From assembly GCA_938004375.1 (NCBI GenBank), contig CALKWH010000278.1, positions 5,223 to 69,222 on the forward strand: a stretch of 64,000 bases of DNA. Direction: 5' to 3'. A program made the position numbers and the translations under genes. Origin of the DNA: an uncultured Pseudomonadota bacterium (GTDB lineage Bacteria > Myxococcota_A > Polyangia > HGW-17). This document shows positions 42,573 to 49,250 of the stretch, piece by piece; the first letter of the stretch is position 1; each line of letters starts with the position of its first letter. The notes below the pieces were generated by a model, which worked only from the letters and a program-made list of their open reading frames with translations, did not search any database and had not been told where the DNA came from.

Positions 42573-43232
42573 ATGGCAAGAAAGAAGATGGCTGTTGACG
42601 AAAGTTTGCGAGATCTGGACTTGATGCCGATCATGAATCTGCTCTGCCTGCTGATTCCCTTCTTGCTGCTGAGCGCCCAATTCATTCAGATCGGTATCGT
42701 CCTGGTCGACACGCCCCGCCAGTCGAGGAATCAGACCCAGAAGAAAGATGACACGCAGAAGGTCCTGGGCCTGACAATCAACATCAAGCAGGACGGCTAC
42801 GACATCACCACCAAGAGTGGCGGTTCGGCCTGCCCGCAGCGCGCGGCCTCCAACCAGGTCTGCATCCCGGTCACCCATGCCGGCGGCAAGAAGGTCTACA
42901 ACGCCGTGGCCCTGCGCAAGTTCCTGTACGACAAGTTCTACAAGCCCCATTACAAGAACAACACGCTCGACGCGAGCAAGGATGCGGCCAAGCCGGCCGG
43001 CTCCTTCTCCGACTGGGGCAAGGTCACGATCGTCCCCGAGGACACCATCCTGTACGAGACGGTCATCGAGACCCTCGACGCGACGCGTGAGCTTCCGCCC
43101 GAGGCCAAGAACGAGATCCAGGACGTCAAGGGCGGCACACTCGCCTGTGTCTTCAAGAAGAAGCCCGGCGACAAGGAATGGCAGCTCGAAGGCAATTGCA
43201 TGTTCCCCCTCGTGGCAGTGGGTCGTCTCTAA
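42573..43232 (+). CDS. ExbD/TolR-family protein 1, TM Asp replaced by Asn
   Basis: A 219-residue bitopic protein: short cytoplasmic end, one TM helix (about 19-42: PIMNLLCLLIPFLLLSAQ), then a periplasmic domain (about 60-215) with three or four cysteines. In ExbD/TolR the TM helix begins with a conserved Asp that carries the proton (P-x-x-D); here that place is Asn22 (PIMN). The protein probably binds the ExbB pentamer but cannot carry protons through this site. GAGGAG precedes the ATG. Confidence 0.85.
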   Translation: MARKKMAVDESLRDLDLMPIMNLLCLLIPFLLLSAQFIQIGIVLVDTPRQSRNQTQKKDDTQKVLGLTINIKQDGYDITTKSGGSACPQRAASNQVCIPVTHAGGKKVYNAVALRKFLYDKFYKPHYKNNTLDASKDAAKPAGSFSDWGKVTIVPEDTILYETVIETLDATRELPPEAKNEIQDVKGGTLACVFKKKPGDKEWQLEGNCMFPLVAVGRL

Positions 43233-43244
43233 AGGAGTGCGCAC

Positions 43245-43799
43245 ATGGTTGATGTGAAAACCAACGAACAGTTGCTGGAAGACGAACTTCCGCCGAAAAA
43301 GAAAAAGGGCCCATGGACTCCGGGCGACAACCCGTTGACCATCACCTCCCTCATGGACGCGCTCACCATCATCCTGATCTTCCTGCTCAAGAGCTACGGG
43401 TCCGACCCGATGCAGGTCCCGCAGAAGAAGAACGAACTGATGGTTCCGAAGTCCGACACCATGAGCAACATGGTCGAGTGCGTCGACATCCAGATCTCCC
43501 GCACCACCATCGTGGTCAAGGGTAAAAAGGTCGTCGTCGTGACCAATGGTACGGTGTCCTCCTCCGACACCCCCGACGGCTTCACGATCAAGGCCCTCAA
43601 GGACTCCCTGGATGAGATCGCCCGCAAGGAGATCGAGGACAAGGGTGGTCAGACGACCATCCAGAACTTCCAGGGTGAGGCCTTCATCGCCGCGGACACG
43701 AGCATCCCCTGGAAGCTGGTGAACCAGGTCATGATGACCTGCACTCGCGCCAAGTACACGCGGTTCAGTTTCGCCGTCGTCAAGACCCGCGGCGGCTGA
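43245..43799 (+). CDS. ExbD/TolR-family protein 2, with TM Asp
   Basis: A 184-residue bitopic protein. A Lys-rich cytoplasmic end (PPKKKKG) leads to one TM helix (about 31-49) with the proton-carrying Asp38 in SLMDALTIILIFLL. The periplasmic domain (about 70-180) ends in a conserved ExbD-like strand (YTRFSFAVVKTR). It follows exbD1 after 12 bases, with AAAGGAG ahead. The order ExbB-ExbD-ExbD is that of AglR-AglQ-AglS of the M. xanthus gliding motor. Confidence 0.88.
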   Translation: MVDVKTNEQLLEDELPPKKKKGPWTPGDNPLTITSLMDALTIILIFLLKSYGSDPMQVPQKKNELMVPKSDTMSNMVECVDIQISRTTIVVKGKKVVVVTNGTVSSSDTPDGFTIKALKDSLDEIARKEIEDKGGQTTIQNFQGEAFIAADTSIPWKLVNQVMMTCTRAKYTRFSFAVVKTRGG

Positions 43800-43870
43800 T
43801 CCGTCGTCCCGTCCTTCGATCCGTCCGCCCTCCACTTCCATTACAAACAGAAAGATCGCCCGCGATCAGG

Positions 43871-43905
43871 TTCGATTTCGATTTCGATTTCGATTTCGAT
43901 TTCGA
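43871..43905. repeat. Hexanucleotide array (TTCGAT)
   Basis: About six tandem copies of TTCGAT, the reverse complement of the AAATCG/ATCGAA unit seen at 15344-15391 and 52188-52208. It lies in the 120-base gap between convergent exbD2 and recR. Nothing else, including no clear terminator, is seen in that gap. Confidence 0.9.
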
Positions 43906-43919
43906 CTGGGACTCTAGGG

Positions 43920-44531
43920 TCAGTGACGGAGCTCGCGCTTGAGCGTGAAGGCGTGGGAGAGGGTGATGCCGTCGGTATACTCGAGCTCGCCACCGAAGGG
44001 AAGACCGGCGGCGAGCCGGTGGACGCGGATATGCCGGGGCAAAAGCTCGAGTAGATACTGGGCGGTGTAGTCCGCGTCGGCGACGGCGTCGAAGGCCAGG
44101 ATGACCTCGGTGATGCGTTCGGTGTCCACGCGGGCGACGAGGGAGTCCACGCGCAGGTCCTCGGGGAAGACCTGGTTGAGCGGCGAGATGTAGCCGCCAA
44201 GCACGTGGTAGCGGCCGTGGAAGATGGCGGCCTCCTCGATGGCCAGGACGTCCTGGATACGCCCCACCACGCAGAGTTGGCCGGGTTGCCGGTGGGGGGA
44301 GGCGCACAGCGCGCAGCTCTCCTGTGGCCGGGAGAAGAAGCCGCAGGTGGGGCAGTGGGCGAGCTCGGCCTGGAGGCGTCCCAGGGCCAGGTGAAGCTGG
44401 CGTGCCTTCTCGGGGGGCGCGTCGACGAGGTGGAAAGCCAGGCGCCGGGCGGTCTTGGCGCCGATGCCCGGCAAAGTGGAGAACGCGGCCACGAGATCGG
44501 AGATGGCGGTGGGTAGAAGGGGAGCGCTCAT
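43920..44531 (-). CDS. recR: Recombination mediator protein RecR
   Basis: A 203-residue protein with an N-terminal helix-hairpin-helix (STLPGIGAKTARRLAFHL), a four-Cys zinc finger (Cys60, 63, 73, 76) and a Toprim domain (about 85-180: ILAFDAVADADYTAQYLLELL). With RecO and RecF it loads RecA at single-strand gaps. It lies seven bases after ybaB in the classic dnaX-ybaB-recR order. Confidence 0.96.
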   Translation of the reverse strand: MSAPLLPTAISDLVAAFSTLPGIGAKTARRLAFHLVDAPPEKARQLHLALGRLQAELAHCPTCGFFSRPQESCALCASPHRQPGQLCVVGRIQDVLAIEEAAIFHGRYHVLGGYISPLNQVFPEDLRVDSLVARVDTERITEVILAFDAVADADYTAQYLLELLPRHIRVHRLAAGLPFGGELEYTDGITLSHAFTLKRELRH

Positions 44532-44538
44532 GGTGGAC

Positions 44539-44880
44539 TCAGAACAGCGGATTGTTCTGTAAGAAGGAGGCCATGGGACCGAGCTCCTCGGCAGCGATGG
44601 CCTGGGCTTTCTCGCGGCAGCGGTCGATCACCAGATTGAAGCAGGCGGCGACGAGATCCTCGGTCATCTCCCGATCCTGCAGATCCATCAGGCTGGGGCT
44701 GAGGGTGACCCGGCGAATCCGCATGTTGGCGGTGGCCTCGATGGTGACCATGCCGCCGCCGGTCTCGGCGATGACGGTTTCGGAGGCGGTGCGCTGTTGC
44801 ATCTTTTCCAGTTTGGCCGGGAGCTCGTTGAGGCCCGGCAGGAACGAGCCAAGGGCGGAGAAGTCCATCGGTGTCGGCAT
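44539..44880 (-). CDS. YbaB/EbfC nucleoid-associated protein
   Basis: A 113-residue dimeric DNA-binding protein of the YbaB/EbfC family: N-terminal helix (LPAKLEKMQQR), central sheet (GGGMVTIEATANMRIRRVTLSPSLM) and C-terminal helix. The position between dnaX and recR confirms it. Its gene starts 13 bases after the dnaX stop. Confidence 0.92.
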   Translation of the reverse strand: MPTPMDFSALGSFLPGLNELPAKLEKMQQRTASETVIAETGGGMVTIEATANMRIRRVTLSPSLMDLQDREMTEDLVAACFNLVIDRCREKAQAIAAEELGPMASFLQNNPLF

Positions 44881-44893
44881 GGGTCCCTCGTGT

Positions 44894-46672
44894 TCAGGTC
44901 AGGTCGGTGAAGTCGACGATCTCCCCTTGCATGCGGTCCAAAAGTAGGCGTACGAAGGGGTGGTTCTTCATCTCTTCCTCCTGACGCTTCCAATCGGTGG
45001 CGACCTGGCGCTCGCGGACCTCCCGGGCCGAGGTGGCCAGGGTGACGCCCTGGGGGGCCACGGCGAGCTCGGTGGGCAAGGGTGGTTTGTCCGAGAGGGT
45101 CAGGAGGATGCCGCAGGAGACGCCCAGGTGGGCGGTTAGTTGGTCCTCGAGCACCTGGGTGTTGTCCAGCAGGCGGGTGTGGCTGAAATCGTGCTTGCCC
45201 CGGGCGAACCAGATATGCACGACCGTGCGTCCGTTCTCCTGCTGCGCGCCGCAGAAGCGTCCGTCATCGAGCAACATGCTCAGGGTGGGGAACGTGGGCC
45301 GCAGCACGGAGATGAAAGCCAGCCAGGTCTGGAGGTCGATGGTCGGCGACGGTGATGGTGACGGTGACGGTGACGGTGACGGTGACGGTGACGGTGACGG
45401 TCGCGGTGACGGTGACGGTGACGGTGACGGTGACGGTGACGGTCGCGGTCGCGGTTTTGGCGAAGGGGTAGGAGCGGCAGACGGCGCCGGGACGCCTGCG
45501 CGCGGTCCTGGGATTCCCCCGGCCGGCCGGCCCTGTTCCAGGCTCTCGAGCCGGGAGAACAGGTCGGTCAGCGGCACCAGCGGCTGGGCCAGCAACAGTT
45601 CACAGAACAGCATCTCGAGGGCCAACCGGGCCGAGCTGGCCCGAGCGATCTGATCGATGCCCAGAAATACACGGGAGAACAGATGGTAGACGTGGTCGAC
45701 CGGGTAGGCGGCGGTGCGCTCCTGTATTTCGTTGAGCTCCTCGGGCGTGAGGGAGAGGAAGCGCCCGGGATTTCCGGTGAGCCGGCATAGGACGAGGTCG
45801 CGAAACGCGGTGGCCAGCGCCTTGGTGAAATGGACCAGATCACTGCCATCGGTGAAGACCGTCTCGAGGATGGTGAACACTCCCTCGCGATCGCGTGCCA
45901 ACAGCGCGAAGGCCATCTGTAAAAGGGCGCGCCGGTCCGAGAGGCCGAGCACGTGGGACACCTCGGCGGCCGTGAGCTCGCCGTCGGTGTGGTGGGCGAG
46001 CACCTGGTCGAGCAGGCTCAGGCTGTCGCGCACGCTCCCCTCGCCCTCGAGGGCGATGATGCGCAGGGCATCGCGGGAGGCGGTGAAACCCTCGCTCTGG
46101 AGCAGGCCCATCAGGTACGAGGTGAGCACGTCGGTGTCGACCCGGTGGAAGTCGAAGCGTTGCACGCGGGACAGGATGGTCGCCGGGATCTTGTGAGGCT
46201 CGGTCGTCGCCAGGATGAAGATCACGTGGGGTGGCGGCTCCTCGAGGGTCTTGAGCAGCGCGTTGAACGCCGACGTGGTGAGCATGTGCACCTCGTCGAT
46301 GATGACGATGCGGTAGCGCCCGGAGGACGGCATGTAGCGGATGTCCTCGCGTAGGGCGCGAACGCTGTCGACCCCGGTGTTGGTGGCGCCGTCGATCTCG
46401 AGGACGTCCACGTCCTTCGAGGCCGCGATGTCCGCGCAGTGCTGACAGCGGTTGCACGGGTTCACGGTGGGACCTTCGACGCAGTTCAGCGATTTGGCCA
46501 GGATGCGGGCGGTGGTGGTCTTGCCGGTGCCCCGCGCACCGGTGAACAGGAAGGCGTGGTGGACGCGTCCGCCGGTGATGGCGTTGCCCAGGATGGTGAC
46601 GATGTGGTCCTGTCCGACGAGCTCGGCGAAGGTCTGCGGACGGTATCGGCGGGCGAGAACGAGATAGGCCAC
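44894..46672 (-). CDS. dnaX: DNA polymerase III subunit tau/gamma
   Basis: A 592-residue clamp-loader ATPase. Domain I: Walker A GARGTGKTTTA (45-55), zinc-binding Cys64, 73, 76 and 79, Walker B IVIIDEVHML, sensor-1 region FILATTEPHKIPATI and SRV in place of the usual SRC. Domains II and III follow to about residue 390. A long Ser-Pro repeat linker (about 407-440) then joins a C-terminal domain that should bind the polymerase core or helicase. The start is GTG at 46672. No slippery A-run for a programmed frameshift was noticed. Confidence 0.95.
   Translation of the reverse strand: MAYLVLARRYRPQTFAELVGQDHIVTILGNAITGGRVHHAFLFTGARGTGKTTTARILAKSLNCVEGPTVNPCNRCQHCADIAASKDVDVLEIDGATNTGVDSVRALREDIRYMPSSGRYRIVIIDEVHMLTTSAFNALLKTLEEPPPHVIFILATTEPHKIPATILSRVQRFDFHRVDTDVLTSYLMGLLQSEGFTASRDALRIIALEGEGSVRDSLSLLDQVLAHHTDGELTAAEVSHVLGLSDRRALLQMAFALLARDREGVFTILETVFTDGSDLVHFTKALATAFRDLVLCRLTGNPGRFLSLTPEELNEIQERTAAYPVDHVYHLFSRVFLGIDQIARASSARLALEMLFCELLLAQPLVPLTDLFSRLESLEQGRPAGGIPGPRAGVPAPSAAPTPSPKPRPRPSPSPSPSPSPSPRPSPSPSPSPSPSPSPSPSPTIDLQTWLAFISVLRPTFPTLSMLLDDGRFCGAQQENGRTVVHIWFARGKHDFSHTRLLDNTQVLEDQLTAHLGVSCGILLTLSDKPPLPTELAVAPQGVTLATSAREVRERQVATDWKRQEEEMKNHPFVRLLLDRMQGEIVDFTDLT
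45351..45452 (-). repeat. 17-unit hexanucleotide array coding Ser-Pro linker in dnaX
   Basis: Seventeen tandem GGTGAC-type hexamers (a few GGTCGC or GGTGAT) on the plus strand code on the minus strand for Ser-Pro/Arg-Pro dipeptides in the tau linker. The unit is a multiple of three, so slippage changes linker length but not frame. Confidence 0.93.
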
Positions 46673-46693
46673 GGCTGGTTCCGGAAAAAGGAA

Positions 46694-46795
46694 CAGCCCT
46701 TGAGGCTCCAGGCACCCGCTCGTACAGCTACCGTTGCTTCCTTCCGGACCTGGCGGGGTTCACAAAACTTGCGTCGCCCGGAGCCTCAAGGGCTG
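46694..46795 (-). ncRNA. ffs: Signal recognition particle RNA (small bacterial type)
   Basis: About 100 bases. The minus strand carries the conserved SRP loop GCCAGGTCCGGAAGGAAGCA. The two ends are perfectly complementary (AGCCCTTGAGGCTCC with GGAGCCTCAAGGGCT), which makes the long terminal stem. The place directly upstream of dnaX is a common one. It binds Ffh and targets nascent membrane proteins. The 21 bases after it lead straight into dnaX. Confidence 0.93.
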
Positions 46796-46798
46796 CGG

Positions 46799-46886
<88 letters not shown>

Positions 46887-46936
46887 AAAAATGTCGGCCG
46901 TTCCCGCTGCGACCACCGGAGGCCCAGCAGGATCTG

Positions 46937-47023
46937 CGGAGAGAAAGGGATTCGAACCCCCGGTACGATTACTCGTACACCTGATTTCGAGTCAGGCTCC
47001 TTCGACCACTCGGACATCTCTCC
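46937..47023 (-). tRNA. tRNA-Ser(CGA)
   Basis: A class II tRNA of 87 bases, with CCA not encoded (the next bases are CAG). Acceptor GGAGAGA/TCTCTCC, anticodon stem CCTGA/TCAGG with loop CTCGAAA, anticodon CGA, long variable arm. It reads UCG. It lies 50 bases ahead of tRNA-Ser(GGA) in the same direction. Confidence 0.97.
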
Positions 47024-47062
47024 GGATGGAGAAAGGCAGAGTCCTTTCTCAACCGACCCAAA

Positions 47063-47091
47063 CTAATAGAGGAAACAAGTTTCGATTGCAA
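47063..47091 (-). promoter_or_regulatory. Promoter of the tRNA-Ser/SRP RNA/dnaX run
   Basis: On the minus strand TTGCAA (47086-47091), 17 bases, TATTAG (47063-47068), about 40 bases ahead of the first tRNA. A hairpin GAAAGG-ACTCTG-CCTTTC lies in the leader. Confidence 0.55.
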
Positions 47092-47143
47092 GCAAAAAAT
47101 CGGTCGGACCACCAGCGTTCGGGCGACCGTCCGCCGGCGACGG

Positions 47144-47172
47144 TTGCTTCCGGGATCGGGTGCGGGTACACT
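47144..47172 (+). promoter_or_regulatory. Promoter of miaA, leaderless layout
   Basis: TTGCTT (47144-47149), 17 bases, TACACT (47167-47172). The expected transcription start falls at about 47179, on GTGATG, right at the miaA start codon, so the mRNA would have almost no leader; no Shine-Dalgarno site is seen. Confidence 0.5.
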
Positions 47173-47181
47173 CCGTCCGTG

Positions 47182-48108
47182 ATGACGATCTCGGGTCCTT
47201 TCCCCCGCATCCTGGTGCTCGCCGGTCCAACTGCCTCGGGCAAGACCGCGGCCGCGATCGAACTGGCGCTGCGCTTTGGCGGCGAGATAGTGGGCGCCGA
47301 CTCGGTGCAGGTGTACCGCCACCTGGACATCGGCTCGGCCAAGCCCACGGCCGAGGAGCGCGCGCGGGTGCCCCACCATTGCATTGACCTGCTCGATCCC
47401 TGCGACGATCACTCGGTGGGCGCGTACCAGCGCGAGGCCTTGGCCTGCATCCGGGAACTCGTCGGTCGCGGGCGGCTTCCCGTCGTCGCGGGGGGCACCG
47501 GGCTCTACCTGCGCTCGCTCACCCATGGACTGTTCGAAGGTCCCGCGGCGGACCGGACGTTGCGCGCGCGCATGGAACAGGAGGAGGACGCGGCCCCCGG
47601 CGCGCTCCACGCCCGCCTGGCACAGGTGGATCCAGAGACCGCCGCCCGTCTGCACCCCCACGACCGGATACGCCTGATCCGCGCCCTGGAGGTATGGGAG
47701 AAGACGCGCATCCCGATCTCCGAGCACCACCGTCAGGACGCCCTGCGCCCCGCTCCGTGCGAGTCCCTGGTGTTCGTGCTCAACCCGCCCAGAGAGGTGC
47801 TCTCGGCCCGCATCCGGGAGCGGGTGCGCCGGATGCTGGCGGACGGGTTCGTGGACGAGGTCCGCGCCCTCGTGGCGCGCTGGGGGGCCGACGCGCGGGC
47901 GCTGTCCTCCGTGGGTTACCGGGAGGTGGCCGCCTGCCTGCGGGGGGAGCTGGAGCCATCCTGCCTCGAGGACGAGATCGTGCGCGCCCATGAACGGTAC
48001 GTGAAGCAGCAGCGGACTTGGTTCCGGGACTTCCCCCGCCAGGTCGCCTCGGCGGGCGAGCTGCCCCTCGACGAGCTCGCCGCCTGGGTGGCGTCCCGCA
48101 CACCCTGA
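47182..48108 (+). CDS. miaA: tRNA dimethylallyltransferase
   Basis: A 308-residue enzyme that adds an isopentenyl group to A37 of tRNAs that read codons starting with U. P-loop GPTASGKT (about 14-21), the segment DSVQVYRHLDIGSAKPT, PVVAGGTGLYLRSL and SSVGYREV are family marks. The C-terminal part with YVKQQRTWFRDFP fits. ATG at 47182 or the GTG just before it may start translation. Both adjacent tRNA-Ser genes have the A36-A37-A38 sequence that MiaA needs. Confidence 0.95.
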   Translation: MTISGPFPRILVLAGPTASGKTAAAIELALRFGGEIVGADSVQVYRHLDIGSAKPTAEERARVPHHCIDLLDPCDDHSVGAYQREALACIRELVGRGRLPVVAGGTGLYLRSLTHGLFEGPAADRTLRARMEQEEDAAPGALHARLAQVDPETAARLHPHDRIRLIRALEVWEKTRIPISEHHRQDALRPAPCESLVFVLNPPREVLSARIRERVRRMLADGFVDEVRALVARWGADARALSSVGYREVAACLRGELEPSCLEDEIVRAHERYVKQQRTWFRDFPRQVASAGELPLDELAAWVASRTP

Positions 48109-48209
48109 ATCTGGCCTTCCCCGTGGTCCCGGATTTTTCCGTTTGTAACCGCGCCCGGGTGCGGTATGCCTGAGCGGGGCCCGCCCCCGAACCCTGGAGG
48201 ATGAATACG

Positions 48210-49241
48210 ATGCGTCTCATAATCCTGTGCTGCCTGACTTCCCTGGCCTTCTTCGCCTGCACCTTCGACAGTTCGGATCGGCTGTATCAGGAGCACTGCT
48301 CAAACGGTGTCGACGACGATCTCGATGGTCACGCCGACTGTGCCGATCCGGACTGCCACCACTACGGGGTTTGCGCCGGCTTCGAGGTCTGCGACAACGA
48401 TGTCGACGACGATCGCGACTCGTTTAAGGACTGCGACGACCAGGACTGCTTCTTCAACGCGCTGTGCGCCGGTCCACGGGAGCTCTGTGACAACGGCGAG
48501 GACGACGACGGGGACACGTTCGCGGACTGCGCCGACCCGGACTGCGCCGACACCGAGGCCTGCCTGCATCCCCGGGAGCGCTGCGACAACGGCGAGGACG
48601 ACGACGGGGACGGCTACGTGGACTGCGCCGATCAGGATTGCTACCAAGACGCGGCCTGCACCAACCGCCTCGAGGCCTGCGGGAACGGGGTGGACGACGA
48701 CGAGGACGGCTTCGTGGACTGCGCCGACCAGGACTGCGTCGGCGACTCCCTGTGCACGGGCGATCCCGAGAACTGCGGGAACGGGGCTGACGACGACGGC
48801 GACGGCTACGTGGACTGCGTGGACCCCGACTGCGACGAGTTCCCCGCCTGCATCCCGGTGGACGAGGTCTGCGACAACGACGACGACGACGATCTGGACG
48901 GGGACACGGACTGCGACGACGAGGACTGCCGCTGGTCGGTGTCCTGCCTCACTCAGGTGAACTGCGATCCCATCCTGAACGTGGGTTGCGCCTTCTGGAA
49001 CGACGAGGCCTGCTACTACATCCCTCAGGCCAACGAGAGCACCTGCCACGCGCCCGAGGGCACGGTCCCTCTGGGCGGCACCTGCGTCCAAACCATTGAC
49101 TGCGTGCCCGGGCACGCCTGCGTGGGCGGCTTCCTGGGCTCCACCTGCCGCAAGCTCTGCCACGTGCAGGGTGCCGGCGAGTGCGAGGTGCTCTGCTACG
49201 ACGGCTTCGGCAACGGCAACATCGGACACTGCGTCCCGTAA
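48210..49241 (+). CDS. Cys/Asp-rich repeat lipoprotein
   Basis: A 343-residue lipoprotein (AFFAC, Cys17) with about seven repeats of the form C-D/G-N-G-x-D-D-D-x-D-G-x-x-D-C-x-D-x-D-C, each about 28-30 residues, over residues 30-240. The acidic loops resemble Ca-binding thrombospondin type 3 repeats, and the paired cysteines should form disulfides. A second Cys-rich region ends the protein. Such proteins are frequent on myxobacterial surfaces. The start at 48210 is chosen because GGAGG stands nine bases ahead; an ATG three codons earlier is too close to it. Confidence 0.82.
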   Translation: MRLIILCCLTSLAFFACTFDSSDRLYQEHCSNGVDDDLDGHADCADPDCHHYGVCAGFEVCDNDVDDDRDSFKDCDDQDCFFNALCAGPRELCDNGEDDDGDTFADCADPDCADTEACLHPRERCDNGEDDDGDGYVDCADQDCYQDAACTNRLEACGNGVDDDEDGFVDCADQDCVGDSLCTGDPENCGNGADDDGDGYVDCVDPDCDEFPACIPVDEVCDNDDDDDLDGDTDCDDEDCRWSVSCLTQVNCDPILNVGCAFWNDEACYYIPQANESTCHAPEGTVPLGGTCVQTIDCVPGHACVGGFLGSTCRKLCHVQGAGECEVLCYDGFGNGNIGHCVP

Positions 49242-49250
49242 AGCGGCATC

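Noticed and set aside
44894-46672. Programmed frameshift in dnaX giving a gamma form
   Set aside because: No slippery A-run with a following hairpin was noticed; only the Ser-Pro array stands out.
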